This document shows positions 1 through 7,948 of a DNA stretch of 35,546 nt, piece after piece. Numbering within the stretch: the stretch's first letter is position 1; every line of letters begins with the position of its first letter. Made by a program: the position numbers and the translations under genes. The stretch spans positions 1-35,546 of the forward strand of contig CALXJY010000012.1 of NCBI GenBank assembly GCA_944388755.1. Reading direction: 5' to 3'. The notes under the pieces were generated by a model that was given only the letters and a program-made list of their open reading frames with translations, had not been told where the DNA came from and searched no databases. Source of the stretch: an uncultured Clostridia bacterium (GTDB lineage: Bacteria; Bacillota; Clostridia; TANB77; CAG-508).

Positions 1-184
1 GCAATAATTTTAACTTTTTTCTTTGGCTTTCCGTTAATTTGTTCTGCGCCAAATTTATGTAATAAATTTGTGTGCAATGTATTTTATCTATTAGGAAAGT
101 CAGTATGACTTTCTTTTGAAAATAAAATTTTATTTTCACTTTAAGTTGCGCAACTTAAAGTTTCATATTATTTCCTAATAGATA
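1..184. repeat. Intergenic structured repeat, copy A
   Basis: Non-coding stretch built almost wholly of inverted repeats. An outer 14-bp stem (85-98 with 171-184) encloses three hairpins: 95-113 (8-bp arms, 3-nt loop), a perfect 22-bp palindrome at 117-138 and a second perfect 22-bp palindrome at 139-160 (half-site CTTTAAGTTGC). The segment 25-79 matches 31387-31441 with about 4 differences in 55 bases, and 1-17 is identical to 25750-25766. It is therefore one member of a dispersed family (copies B, C, D). It lies beyond the 3' end of the rubrerythrin gene. Its left end may lie outside the window. Confidence 0.75.
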
Positions 185-222
185 AAAAAGAGTTAAGTCC
201 ATAAAAAAACTCAACTCTTATC
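185..222 (-). terminator. Terminator of rubrerythrin gene
   Basis: Arms AAGAGTT and AACTCTT flank an A-rich loop, and the minus strand runs into a T-tract (plus-strand A-run at about 185-189). It is placed just after the rubrerythrin stop codon. Confidence 0.6.
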
Positions 223-230
223 TTAATTTA

Positions 231-770
231 TTAATAATTTTCAGCTTTAATTTCAAAATATGCTTTTGGATGACTACATACTGGACAAATTTCAGGTGCT
301 GATTTTCCTATAACAATGTGTCCACAGTTTCTACATTTCCATATTCTGTCACCATCACGACTAAATACTAGTCCACCTTCTACATTTTCTATTAGTTTTT
401 TATATCTTTCTTCATGTTCTTTTTCTATTTTTGCAACTTCTGAGAATAGATATGCTATATGGTCAAATCCTTCTTCTTTTGCTTCTTTTGCCATTCTGTC
501 ATACATATCTGTCCATTCGTAATTTTCTCCTTCTGCTGCCATTTGTAAGTTTTCAAGTGTTGATTTTATTTCTCCTCCTTGTAGTAGTTTAAACCACATT
601 TTAGCATGTTCTTTTTCGTTTGCTGCTGTTTCTTCAAATATTGCTGCTATTTGTTCATATCCTTCTTTTTTTGCTTTACTAGCAAAATATGTATATTTAT
701 TTCTTGCTTGAGATTCTCCTGCAAATGCTTCCATTAGGTTTTTTTCTGTTTTTGATCCTTTTAATTCCAT
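231..770 (-). CDS. rbr: Rubrerythrin
   Basis: A 179-residue non-haem di-iron peroxidase that reduces hydrogen peroxide in the cytoplasm of anaerobes, taking electrons through its own rubredoxin centre. Both domains are visible. The ferritin-like four-helix domain (about 1-135) has E19, E52-x-x-H55 and E116-x-x-H119 as di-iron ligand motifs. The C-terminal rubredoxin-like domain has C146-x-x-C149 and C162-x-x-C165. Length and order match the classic family. The ATG is preceded by an AGGAGG-type site and by a promoter at 800-828. It is a single-gene unit divergent from tRNA-Leu, with its own terminator. It implies an oxygen-sensitive host. Confidence 0.95.
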   Translation of the reverse strand: MELKGSKTEKNLMEAFAGESQARNKYTYFASKAKKEGYEQIAAIFEETAANEKEHAKMWFKLLQGGEIKSTLENLQMAAEGENYEWTDMYDRMAKEAKEEGFDHIAYLFSEVAKIEKEHEERYKKLIENVEGGLVFSRDGDRIWKCRNCGHIVIGKSAPEICPVCSHPKAYFEIKAENY

Positions 771-799
771 TTTATTACCTCCTATTTTTCTTTTCCATT

Positions 800-828
800 A
801 TTCTATAATACAAAGTAAAAAAAGTCAA
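800..828 (-). promoter_or_regulatory. Promoter of rubrerythrin gene
   Basis: On the minus strand: -35 TTGACT (828-823), 17-bp spacer, -10 TAGAAT (805-800). It sits about 30 bp upstream of the start codon. Confidence 0.65.
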
Positions 829-846
829 GATTTTTTAAAAAAGGAA

Positions 847-875
847 TAGACATTTGTTTTTTTTTGTGTTATTAT
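847..875 (+). promoter_or_regulatory. Promoter of tRNA-Leu
   Basis: -35 TAGACA (847-852), 17-bp spacer, -10 TATTAT (870-875). It ends 14 bp before the tRNA 5' end, which suits a tRNA transcript with a short leader. Confidence 0.5.
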
Positions 876-889
876 TATATAGTACTTTT

Positions 890-976
890 GCCGGTGTGCT
901 GGAATTGGTAGACGGGGCAGACTCAAAATCTGTTGTCTTAAGTGGCGTGTGGGTTCGAGTCCCACCACCGGCACCA
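890..976 (+). tRNA. tRNA-Leu (anticodon CAA)
   Basis: 87 nt including an encoded CCA. Acceptor stem GCCGGTG (890-896) pairs with CACCGGC (966-972), followed by discriminator A and CCA (974-976). The anticodon loop CTCAAAA gives anticodon CAA, which reads UUG. The long variable arm is the class II shape expected for leucine, and the T-loop TTCGAGT is present. The accessory island begins directly after it, so its 3' end is a plausible integration target. Confidence 0.97.
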
Positions 977-1012
977 AAGGACAATATCGTCGCACCAGAC
1001 GAAAAAACGATT

Positions 1013-1040
1013 AAATCGACTGTGAAAGGTCGATTTTTTT
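1013..1040 (+). terminator. Terminator after tRNA-Leu
   Basis: Hairpin with perfect 8-bp arms AAATCGAC (1013-1020) and GTCGATTT (1029-1036), an 8-nt loop and a run of T to 1040. Confidence 0.8.
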
Positions 1041-1049
1041 CGTGCCTAA

Positions 1050-1361
<312 letters not shown>

Positions 1362-1441
1362 TAATTTTAGAGTTTTTAAAAAATTATACTATATTGGTTT
1401 ATTTGTGATATTAAAAATAAGTTAATATAAATAAATTATAA

Positions 1442-1705
<264 letters not shown>

Positions 1706-1711
1706 TCAATT

Positions 1712-3001
1712 ATGGCAGTGACAAAAATATGGAAAGTAAAAGATAGACTAGATATTACAATAGATTATGCAGTTAATGGAGAAAAAACAGAAGAAAAATT
1801 ATATGTATCAGGTATAAATTGTATGCCTGATACATCATACCGAGAAATGATAAATGTAAAAAAGCAATTTTTCAAAGTAGATGGAATACAATGCTTTCAT
1901 GCAGTACAATCTTTTGTAAAAGGAGAAATAAGCCCACAGCTAGCACACGAAATTGGTATGAAACTTGCTGAAGAATTATGGGGAGATAAATTTCAAGTAG
2001 TAGTTACAACACATTTGAATACAGATAATTTGCATAACCACTTTGTTCTAAACTCTGTTTCCTTTTTGGATGGTAAACGATTTTGTAATACGAAAAAAGA
2101 TTATGCAATAATGAGAAAAACATCTGATAGACTTTGTGAAGAATATGGATTAAATGTACTATCACAAGAAGAAAAATACAATAGGTATGCTACTAGCAGT
2201 TTATATAAGGAACTTATGAAAGATTCTATTGATTATGCAATAGTAAATGCAAAAGATTATAATGAATTTGTAAAGATACTTCAAGATTTAGGCTATGTGA
2301 TTACAGACAAAAATGAAACCTTATCTATAAGGCGTGACCCGTACAAAAGAAACACAAGAATTGAAAGGCAATTTGGAAGCAAATATTCAAGAGAAAATAT
2401 TTACAAAAGAATATTAGAAACACAACCACTATCCCCCTATTCTTCTACCCCTATGGTGCTAATTACTAGAACTTATGAAAATTACAATAAACACAAAGAA
2501 AAACATTATAAAAATAAAGGCTCTATTGGCTATCTTATGTACCAATATGAGAAATTATTTGGTATCAATACAGAAAACACCTTAAAATCGAAAATTACAA
2601 GAATGACCCCAAAATTAATAGCAGAACTAAAACAACTGGATGAGTTTTCTAATCAAGCAAGATTTTTGGCAAGGTATAATATAAATACGAGTCAAAACTT
2701 ATTAGAATTTGAAAAGTTAGCTTATGAAAAAGTTAATCCATTAAAAAGCAAAAGAGAAAATCTTTGGAAAAAGCATAAAAGAGCTAAAACAAACGAAGAA
2801 AAACAAACAATAGAAAATGAAATTATACAGATTTCAAAGCAAATTACTCCTATTACAGAAGAAATAAAGCTTTGCAATAATATAATGCAAAGAGTAGATA
2901 AAATTAAGCAAGTTCAATTGCATGAACAAATAGAACAGGAAAAATCACAATTTGAAAAAGAACAGAAAAAGAATACAAAAAACAGAAACAAAGCAAGGTA
3001 G
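1712..3001 (+). CDS. Relaxase/mobilization nuclease, MOBP type
   Basis: 429 residues. Relaxases nick one strand at oriT, form a phosphotyrosine link with the 5' end and pilot the strand to a recipient cell. The N-terminal half has the HUH metal-binding motif: H101 in THLNTDNLHNHF with H108 and H110. A Tyr at 43 (in DTSYREM) is the likely nucleophile. Residues from about 320 on are Lys/Glu-rich and coiled-coil-like, as in mobilization proteins of small Gram-positive elements. No coupling protein or type IV secretion genes are in the window, so the element would be mobilizable rather than self-transmissible. The family is secure; the subgroup is inference. Confidence 0.88.
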   Translation: MAVTKIWKVKDRLDITIDYAVNGEKTEEKLYVSGINCMPDTSYREMINVKKQFFKVDGIQCFHAVQSFVKGEISPQLAHEIGMKLAEELWGDKFQVVVTTHLNTDNLHNHFVLNSVSFLDGKRFCNTKKDYAIMRKTSDRLCEEYGLNVLSQEEKYNRYATSSLYKELMKDSIDYAIVNAKDYNEFVKILQDLGYVITDKNETLSIRRDPYKRNTRIERQFGSKYSRENIYKRILETQPLSPYSSTPMVLITRTYENYNKHKEKHYKNKGSIGYLMYQYEKLFGINTENTLKSKITRMTPKLIAELKQLDEFSNQARFLARYNINTSQNLLEFEKLAYEKVNPLKSKRENLWKKHKRAKTNEEKQTIENEIIQISKQITPITEEIKLCNNIMQRVDKIKQVQLHEQIEQEKSQFEKEQKKNTKNRNKAR

Positions 3002-3051
3002 AAATATCTTAATCTGCTCATCAAAATAAAAACAAATATTCGCAAAAAGTC

Positions 3052-3080
3052 TTGCAATTTATAGAAAATTATAATAAAAT
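3052..3080 (+). promoter_or_regulatory. Promoter of dinD-like gene
   Basis: -35 TTGCAA (3052-3057), 17-bp spacer, -10 TAAAAT (3075-3080), ending 31 bp before the ATG at 3112. No Gram-positive LexA box of the GAAC-N4-GTTC type is visible around it. Confidence 0.45.
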
Positions 3081-3111
3081 AAGACATATTGAGAAATGGA
3101 GATGATTTTCA

Positions 3112-3948
3112 ATGAATAAATTAGAAAAAAATGAAAGTTATAATAATAAAACTTTTGAAGATATAAAACACATTGATGAAAATGGAATCGAATTTTGGTA
3201 TGCCAGAGAACTAATGAATTGCCTTAATTATAGTAAATGGAGTAATTTTAAAAAAGTTATTTCTAAAGCTATGGAGTCCTGCAAAAATAGTGATATGTCT
3301 GTGTTTGACCATTTTGCCGACGTCGGCAAAATGGTACAAATAGGTTCTGAAGCACAAAGAGAGCAACAAGATTATAAATTAACTCGTTATGCTTGCTATT
3401 TAATAGCACAAAATGGAGATTCTAGAAAAAAGGTTATTGCTCTTGCACAAACTTATTTTGCAGTTCAAACTAGAAAACAAGAAATTAATGAAAAAGAATA
3501 TAGCGAATTAACAGAAGATGAAAAAAGATTTTATCAAAGGAATTTAACTAGAAAAGGAAATTACTCACTTAACCAAACTGCTAAAAATGCAGGCGTAAAA
3601 AATTTTGATAGATTTCATAATTCAGGTTATAAAGGCTTATATAATGGAGAAACAGCTGATGACATTGCTAAAAGAAAAGGATTAAGATACAGAGAAGATA
3701 TTTTAGATAATATGGGAAGTGAAGAACTTGCAGCAAATCTTTTTCGTATTACCCAAACCGAATCAAGATTAAAAAAAGATAATATTTGTAGTGAAAAAGA
3801 AGCCAATAAAACTCATTATAATATTGGCAAGAATATAAGAGAAGTAATTGCAAAAAATGGTGGTACTATGCCAGAAGAATTACCTACACCTAAAAAAAGT
3901 TTGAAACAATTAGAAAAAGAAAATAAGAAAAGTTTGAAAAATAAATAA
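3112..3948 (+). CDS. dinD: DinD-like DNA-damage-inducible protein
   Basis: 278 residues with the DinD layout: an N-terminal Bro-N-like region (FWYARELMNCLNY, then SVFDHFADVGKMV, then KLTRYACYLIAQNGD) followed by a helical C-terminal half with NLTRKGNYSL and SEEAN-like segments. In E. coli DinD is an SOS gene reported to inhibit RecA; many homologues ride on plasmids and islands. It has its own promoter and no visible LexA site, so SOS control is not shown here. A perfect 28-bp palindrome lies inside the coding region at 3308-3335. The Lys-rich tail is low in complexity. A Bro-N antirepressor-like role is the alternative reading. Confidence 0.82.
   Translation: MNKLEKNESYNNKTFEDIKHIDENGIEFWYARELMNCLNYSKWSNFKKVISKAMESCKNSDMSVFDHFADVGKMVQIGSEAQREQQDYKLTRYACYLIAQNGDSRKKVIALAQTYFAVQTRKQEINEKEYSELTEDEKRFYQRNLTRKGNYSLNQTAKNAGVKNFDRFHNSGYKGLYNGETADDIAKRKGLRYREDILDNMGSEELAANLFRITQTESRLKKDNICSEKEANKTHYNIGKNIREVIAKNGGTMPEELPTPKKSLKQLEKENKKSLKNK
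3308..3335. repeat. Perfect 28-bp palindrome inside dinD
   Basis: Half-site ACCATTTTGCCGAC followed without spacer by its exact reverse complement. It encodes the HFADVGKMV segment. It is more GC-rich than its surroundings and would form a strong mRNA hairpin or DNA cruciform. Confidence 0.85.
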
Positions 3949-3988
3949 GAAAATTCGATATTGCAGATAATCAAATCTATGAAAATAC

Positions 3989-4017
3989 TTGAAATTAACA
4001 TAAAATTCTGATATAAT
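3989..4017 (+). promoter_or_regulatory. Promoter of radical SAM operon
   Basis: Near-consensus: -35 TTGAAA (3989-3994), 17-bp spacer, -10 TATAAT (4012-4017). The leader to the ATG at 4111 is about 90 nt long. Confidence 0.75.
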
Positions 4018-4049
4018 CACCTCGTAAATGCCAAATTTAGGTATTTTAT

Positions 4050-4075
4050 TATTCCTGTTTCACAACATGGGAATA
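4050..4075 (+). promoter_or_regulatory. Leader hairpin before radical SAM gene
   Basis: Arms TATTCC (4050-4055) and GGAATA (4070-4075), with inner GTT and AAC also able to pair. It lies in the 5' leader between promoter and ribosome binding site and is a possible regulatory structure. A second weak inverted repeat (AAATGCC with GGTATTT) lies at about 4026-4046. Confidence 0.35.
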
Positions 4076-4110
4076 CAATCAAAAACAAAAATATTGACAG
4101 GAGGGTAAAA

Positions 4111-5136
4111 ATGAAGTACATGTCACCATGGATATTTACTACTAATCAGTGTAATCTTCGGTGTCCATACTGTTATGTCAAGTGGAATGACAATAAAATG
4201 TCAAAAGAAACTTATGACAAAATTAATAGTACATTCTTAGGAATGTTGGACAGAGGAGAACTTGATTTTGTAGTGTATCGGCTTGCAGGCGGAGAACCCA
4301 CACTCGTTTTTAACGAGTGGAAAGGATTTGTTGAAGATTTTCTTGCTAATTGTGATTCAAAGGGTTTTGTTAGTATCATTACTAACTTGACCATATTGAT
4401 CGATGATATGTTGGAGTTCTTCGAAAAGCATAAAGACAGAATTGGATTTGGAGTTTCCTTAGATGGTTATTCCTATTCCAAACCGTTTATCAATGGTCAA
4501 AGTTCAGCAGAAATCGTAAAAGCAAACATTGACAAGTTGCTGGAAATTGGTATTAAGAATATCGACATTTCAACTGTTGTAGATGCTAATAGTTTTGGGG
4601 ATGTAGATGTTTTAGCTGAATGGATTTCGCAAAGAAATTTGGGGTGGGGTGTTTACCTTGACCATTTCTTCTGTGGCGAAATTGATTACGATGTCATTTG
4701 TAATAAAATGAAACAAGTGGTAAGCGTATTAGGGGCTAATCATTTCGACATTTATCATCGATTTAAGTTTAACAACATAAAAATCGATACCAATTATGAG
4801 GGGTGTACGGCAGGAGAAAAATTGATTACCATAGGAGTAGATGGAAATATTTATCCCTGCCAGACACTTGTTAATGAAGAACCAATTTGCAATATTTTTT
4901 CTTGTGATGATATTATCCAAGCTTTAAGAGAACAAAAAGCATATAAGATTGGATATAACTATGCATTACCTGAAAAATGTGAAGGTTGCTCTATTGCAGA
5001 AATATGCGGTGGCGGTTGCAAAATGCACAATAAAGAAATTAACAAAAACTTTACTTGTGACATCATGAAAACCGTTATACTGTATATGATAAAAACTATC
5101 TTAAATGAAGGAGGAACAGAATATGCCAAGTTGTGA
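4111..5136 (+). CDS. Radical SAM/SPASM peptide-maturase-like enzyme
   Basis: 341 residues. The N-terminal radical SAM domain has the [4Fe-4S] motif C14-x3-C18-x2-C21 and a GGEP segment near residue 60. The C-terminal third is a SPASM domain rich in cysteines: CTAGEK, YPCQTL, CEGC, CGGGCKMH and a final CDIMK, as needed to bind auxiliary iron-sulfur clusters. SPASM enzymes mostly modify peptides or proteins (thioether, C-C links, anaerobic sulfatase maturation). The ATG follows an ACAGGAGGG site and a near-consensus promoter. The last 14 bp overlap the next gene, a small Cys-rich protein, the obvious candidate substrate. An arylsulfatase-type target is not seen nearby. Domain assignment is firm; substrate is inference. 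Confidence 0.88.
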   Translation: MKYMSPWIFTTNQCNLRCPYCYVKWNDNKMSKETYDKINSTFLGMLDRGELDFVVYRLAGGEPTLVFNEWKGFVEDFLANCDSKGFVSIITNLTILIDDMLEFFEKHKDRIGFGVSLDGYSYSKPFINGQSSAEIVKANIDKLLEIGIKNIDISTVVDANSFGDVDVLAEWISQRNLGWGVYLDHFFCGEIDYDVICNKMKQVVSVLGANHFDIYHRFKFNNIKIDTNYEGCTAGEKLITIGVDGNIYPCQTLVNEEPICNIFSCDDIIQALREQKAYKIGYNYALPEKCEGCSIAEICGGGCKMHNKEINKNFTCDIMKTVILYMIKTILNEGGTEYAKL

Positions 5137-5467
5137 TGGTTCTAACTGCGGTGCATGCGCATGTGCTTGCGATTCTTCTTTTGAAAGAGAGAATAGAAAT
5201 TTGCAAGCAGAAAACGAAAGATTGAGAGAACGGCTGAAAAGGCTTGAATCCAGTCTGGAAAAGGAAGTTGAAGACAAAACGGCAAAGAGAATGGCGGAAA
5301 AAACTGCTACCATTAAGATGGAAGCTGAACGTTCTGCAAGGGCAAAACTTGAGAGTAAAATCAGACCTCAAGTGGAAGCCGAGGTAAGAAAAACCATCAA
5401 AGATGAAATTAGACCTGAGGTTGAAAAAGAGGTCAAAGCCAAAATGATGGAGAAATTTTTCGGGTAA
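5123..5467 (+). CDS. Cys-rich coiled-coil protein, candidate maturase substrate
   Basis: 114 residues. The ATG at 5123 is chosen because AAGGAGGA (5108-5115) lies 7 nt before it; it starts inside the enzyme gene, so translation is coupled. The first 19 residues hold five cysteines (C4, C9, C12, C14, C16) in a Gly/Ala/Ser setting, then about 95 charged residues predicted to be helical or coiled coil follow. Near the C-terminus there are two copies of a unit like IRPQVEAEV / IRPEVEKEV. If the cysteines are modified, the core is N-terminal and the helix would be a C-terminal recognition part, opposite to most ribosomal peptides. It could instead be a metal- or cluster-binding partner of the enzyme. 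I know no named family for it. Confidence 0.75.
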   Translation: MPSCDGSNCGACACACDSSFERENRNLQAENERLRERLKRLESSLEKEVEDKTAKRMAEKTATIKMEAERSARAKLESKIRPQVEAEVRKTIKDEIRPEVEKEVKAKMMEKFFG

Positions 5468-5475
5468 TATGTACC

Positions 5476-5506
5476 AATGGGTGTCTTGTATTGCAGGACA
5501 CCCATT
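5476..5506 (+). terminator. Hairpin after the radical SAM operon
   Basis: Perfect 10-bp arms AATGGGTGTC (5476-5485) and GACACCCATT (5497-5506). The T-tract after it is weak, so termination may be partial, but the position 8 bp after the stop codon supports an operon end. Confidence 0.6.
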
Positions 5507-5638
5507 TACTTGTGAGTATAAACTTTTAGTAGTAAATTTTGAAAAATATTATTTTTGACGTATCTCTACAAAAACTATTGACATTTACATCTTGTAATTT
5601 TTATTATTTTATGTTACATTAAATATAGCCAAAAAACA

Positions 5639-5760
5639 AGTTTGCAAATATAACACTTGCAAACTATTGGGATGACTACATTTAAGAGTTGAAATATAGA
5701 TATTTTTTGTCCTAATGATTTTGCAAACGTGTCTAGTTAGGGCACCAAAATTAGTTTGCA
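5639..5760. repeat. Cluster of four GTTTGCA motifs
   Basis: AGTTTGCAA (5639-5647) and TTGCAAACT (5657-5665) form a 9-9-9 inverted repeat; TTGCAAAC recurs at 5721-5728 and AGTTTGCA at 5753-5760. Spaced motifs near a likely island edge suggest recombinase or regulator binding. Within the cluster, GGCACCAAA at about 5741-5749 repeats nine bases of the tRNA-Leu 3' end (971-979), which is a weak attachment-site candidate. The rest of 5507-5754 holds no gene. Confidence 0.4.
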
Positions 5761-5922
5761 CAAGCCACTAATTTATTAGAAGAAGTTGAAGAATCCAATT
5801 CCTCATTATCTGACAGTACAGTTAGAAGAATTCTAAGAAAACTTCTTCAAGATAAAAAAATTGAAACTACTGATAGCCATTACAAATCGCCAAATAAAAA
5901 ATATAAATTGACAGAGCAATGA
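5755..5922 (+). pseudogene. Winged-helix gene fragment
   Basis: A 55-codon open stretch with no start codon and a stop (TAG) immediately upstream. The translation contains LSDSTVRRILRKLLQDKK, which looks like the recognition-helix part of a winged helix at the C-terminus of a larger protein, followed by a short basic tail. The upstream part of the gene is absent. The break coincides with the GTTTGCA motif cluster, which suggests loss at a recombination edge. The parent family is not identifiable from this piece. Confidence 0.5.
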
Positions 5923-5941
5923 CAGAGATATGACAGAGTTA
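5909..5941 (+). repeat. Three 11-bp tandem repeats
   Basis: TGACAGAG plus three variable bases, three times in exact 11-bp register (5909-5919, 5920-5930, 5931-5941). The last unit ends 15 bp before the -35 box at 5956. The register of one helical turn is what a cooperatively bound regulator would use. Confidence 0.6.
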
Positions 5942-5955
5942 AAAATCAAAGCTAC

Positions 5956-5985
5956 TTGAAAATGCATACTTTTTTATGTTATACT
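5956..5985 (+). promoter_or_regulatory. Promoter of gene at 6086
   Basis: -35 TTGAAA (5956-5961), 18-bp spacer, -10 TATACT (5980-5985). A leader of about 95 nt follows and contains a small CTCC/GGAG hairpin near 6028. Confidence 0.5.
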
Positions 5986-6085
5986 AATTATAATTTCAGC
6001 AATAGGCTGAATTGTATTTTATAATCTCCTTTTAGGAGCTTACATAGATGGTAACATGTTGACAACATTTAAAGGAGGTCTCAAA

Positions 6086-6460
6086 ATGATTACATCAAAA
6101 GAATTTATAGCACATTTTTCAAAGGTTTATCCTCTTGAACACTTAAACGAACACATGGAAGAAAAAGTTATTTGCTTTTGGAAAGTAGTTGAAGAACTTT
6201 CTGATGGAAATGACAATCCACCTTCCAAAGATAAGCTCTTAGCTGATGATTTTGTATGTCATGAATATTGGTGTAAATATGACATACTTCCAAAACCATT
6301 TAAAAATGATTTTGAGCTAGCAGAATGTTTTGCTAATGATATCAAAAGAGCTATGTCAGTTGAGCCGTCTGCTTTTGAATTCTATAAAATGGAATTAAGG
6401 ATGAGGCGACTAGAAAGAATGGTAAGAGGTGTTTCGCGTAACTTTACTCGAATTGGATAA
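6086..6460 (+). CDS. Hypothetical protein
   Basis: 124 residues, beginning MITSKEFIAHFS. The start at 6086 is chosen for the AAAGGAGG site 7 nt upstream; an earlier ATG at 6056 has no site. The protein is mixed in charge and probably helical, with two aromatic and Cys-containing stretches (VICFWKVVEEL and CHEYWCKYD) and a basic C-terminal segment (RMRRLERMVRG). No signal peptide or membrane segment. It is a single-gene unit between its own promoter, with upstream 11-bp repeats, and a strong terminator. I do not recognise the family. It may still belong to the accessory island. Confidence 0.6.
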   Translation: MITSKEFIAHFSKVYPLEHLNEHMEEKVICFWKVVEELSDGNDNPPSKDKLLADDFVCHEYWCKYDILPKPFKNDFELAECFANDIKRAMSVEPSAFEFYKMELRMRRLERMVRGVSRNFTRIG

Positions 6461-6505
6461 AGTAAGGTTGTAAATTCCATATTTTATTTGATTGATAATC
6501 ATTTT

Positions 6506-6556
6506 TAAGCCATATGGGAATATGTTTTTTTAACTTTTCTCATATGGCTTATTTTT
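6506..6556 (+). terminator. Terminator after gene at 6086
   Basis: Perfect 11-bp arms TAAGCCATATG (6506-6516) and CATATGGCTTA (6541-6551), followed by a T-run. It separates this gene from the convergent lysozyme gene. Confidence 0.8.
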
Positions 6557-6595
6557 GAACTATTAAAAAAGTTTTCTAGTAGTTCAGATATAATT

Positions 6596-7804
6596 TTATA
6601 TCCTTATTATTTGTCCTATCCTAATTAAATTACGATTTTGAATATCATTTTTATTTGCTAAATAATCTACAGTAACTCCAAATTTTCTAGCTATTCCCCA
6701 TAATGTATCACCTTTTTTTACTACATATGTTACTCCTGTATTAGAATTTCCAGTTGTATTAGAATTACTGCATGCACTTGCCATTATTCTTAATTTTTGT
6801 CCTGGGTAAATCAAATTAACATTTGTTATATTATTCATTTCAGCTATATGACTAACTGTAACACCATATTTATTTGCTATTTTTGATAAAGTATCTCCTG
6901 ATTTTACTGTATATATTATTTTTCCTGTACATCTTTCTTCATTTCCTTGTATTGTTGAATTTTGTACAACTAATAATCTTTCTCCTGGATAAATTAAATT
7001 AACATTTTGTATATTGTTTAATTTAGAAATTTCACTTACGGTTGTTCCATATCTTAAAGCAATAGAGCTTAACGTGTCTCCTGATTTTACTGTATAATAT
7101 ATTGATTCAGTATTTATGTTTTCAACATTATTTGAATTATTGTTTTCTGGTATTTCTGTTTTATCACTTAAAAAAATCTCTTTTGTGTATACATCTCTAT
7201 CCACATATCCATTAATTCCTGAAATGATTCCAGTACTTGAATATTGCCATCCAATCCAATTTTTCCAATTTGAATTCGCATTTTGTAGGTTTTGTGAACT
7301 AGTATAATTTGCAACCCATAATTGGTAGTCTTGTGCAAGTCCTTTCGAAAATACTGTCCTAGAATTGTATAAATCACTATATAAAATTACATCTTTATTT
7401 GTAAGTTTTTTTGTCGTTTCTAAAAAGGTTCTTGCTATTTGATTAATTTGTGTTGCTGGAACTCCCCCAAAAACTTCATAATCTAATACTAATTTACAGT
7501 CAGGTACTTTTTTAGATATAACTGATGCAAAAAATTTTGCTTGTTCTTCCGCTTCTTCTGTATTTATAGCTGTTAAGAAATGATAAAATCCTACTTTTAA
7601 ACCATTATTTTTTGCATTTTGATAATTTACATCAAAATATGGGTCTTTATAATTTGTACCTTCACTTGCTTTTATGTATACAATTTCAATCCCATCTCTT
7701 TTTACTTCTTCATAATTAATATATCCTTGCCAATTGCTAACATCGATTCCTTGATATTGCTCATTAGATGATGCTGTTATTGCATAAACAATTGGCACAT
7801 TCAT
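6596..7804 (-). CDS. Secreted GH25 lysozyme with three LysM domains
   Basis: A cell-wall muramidase. From the ATG at 7804, residues about 18-215 are a glycoside hydrolase 25 domain: GIDVSNWQG near the N-terminus, YIKASEG, GFYHFL, LVLDYE and WIGWQYSS carry the acidic catalytic residues and aromatic floor. Three LysM peptidoglycan-binding repeats follow, each starting YTVKSGDTL or YVVKKGDTL. The ATG lies inside the signal peptide. The frame is open upstream to 7864 and adds a Lys-rich and hydrophobic stretch ([18 protein letters not shown]) that completes a normal signal ending near VYA. The likely true start is an ATA codon at 7864, see the ribosome binding site entry. Likely role: wall turnover or autolysis. 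Confidence 0.92.
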   Translation of the reverse strand: MNVPIVYAITASSNEQYQGIDVSNWQGYINYEEVKRDGIEIVYIKASEGTNYKDPYFDVNYQNAKNNGLKVGFYHFLTAINTEEAEEQAKFFASVISKKVPDCKLVLDYEVFGGVPATQINQIARTFLETTKKLTNKDVILYSDLYNSRTVFSKGLAQDYQLWVANYTSSQNLQNANSNWKNWIGWQYSSTGIISGINGYVDRDVYTKEIFLSDKTEIPENNNSNNVENINTESIYYTVKSGDTLSSIALRYGTTVSEISKLNNIQNVNLIYPGERLLVVQNSTIQGNEERCTGKIIYTVKSGDTLSKIANKYGVTVSHIAEMNNITNVNLIYPGQKLRIMASACSNSNTTGNSNTGVTYVVKKGDTLWGIARKFGVTVDYLANKNDIQNRNLIRIGQIIRI

Positions 7805-7861
7805 AAATAGTAAAAATGAAAAAGAGATACATAAAATTAATAATTTTTTTACTATACCTTT

Positions 7862-7880
7862 TATATTATTTCACCTCTTT
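7862..7880 (-). promoter_or_regulatory. Ribosome binding site over an ATA codon
   Basis: Minus strand AAAGAGGTGA (7880-7871) is followed after 7 nt by ATA (7864-7862), in frame with the lysozyme and at the head of its signal peptide. No ATG, GTG or TTG exists between the upstream stop (7873-7871) and the ATG at 7804. So either ATA is the start or an ATG has mutated. Confidence 0.6.
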
Positions 7881-7892
7881 CAAGAATATTTT

Positions 7893-7920
7893 AAAAGGAA
7901 TACCTATTAGTATTCCTTTT
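7893..7920 (-). terminator. Terminator after gene 7949-10249
   Basis: Perfect 11-bp arms AAAAGGAATAC (7893-7903) and GTATTCCTTTT (7910-7920) with a 6-nt loop; the minus-strand arm ends in TTTT. It lies between the large unknown gene and the lysozyme gene. Confidence 0.7.
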
Positions 7921-7948
7921 ATATTATATGAAATTGGTAGAGTTATTG

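Noticed and set aside
3010..3111. A LexA/SOS box before dinD
   Set aside because: No GAAC-N4-GTTC or CTG-N10-CAG motif in the upstream region; SOS control is not supported by sequence.
5105..5122. An upstream start for the Cys-rich protein, six codons earlier
   Set aside because: That ATG overlaps the AAGGAGGA site itself; the ATG at 5123 is at the ideal distance.
4111..5136. Anaerobic sulfatase-maturating enzyme
   Set aside because: No sulfatase gene is nearby and the overlapping partner is a Cys-rich peptide, so a peptide maturase fits better.
5639..5941. CRISPR array or plasmid origin
   Set aside because: The repeats are short (7-11 bp), few, and without regular 30-bp spacers; no cas or rep gene is present.
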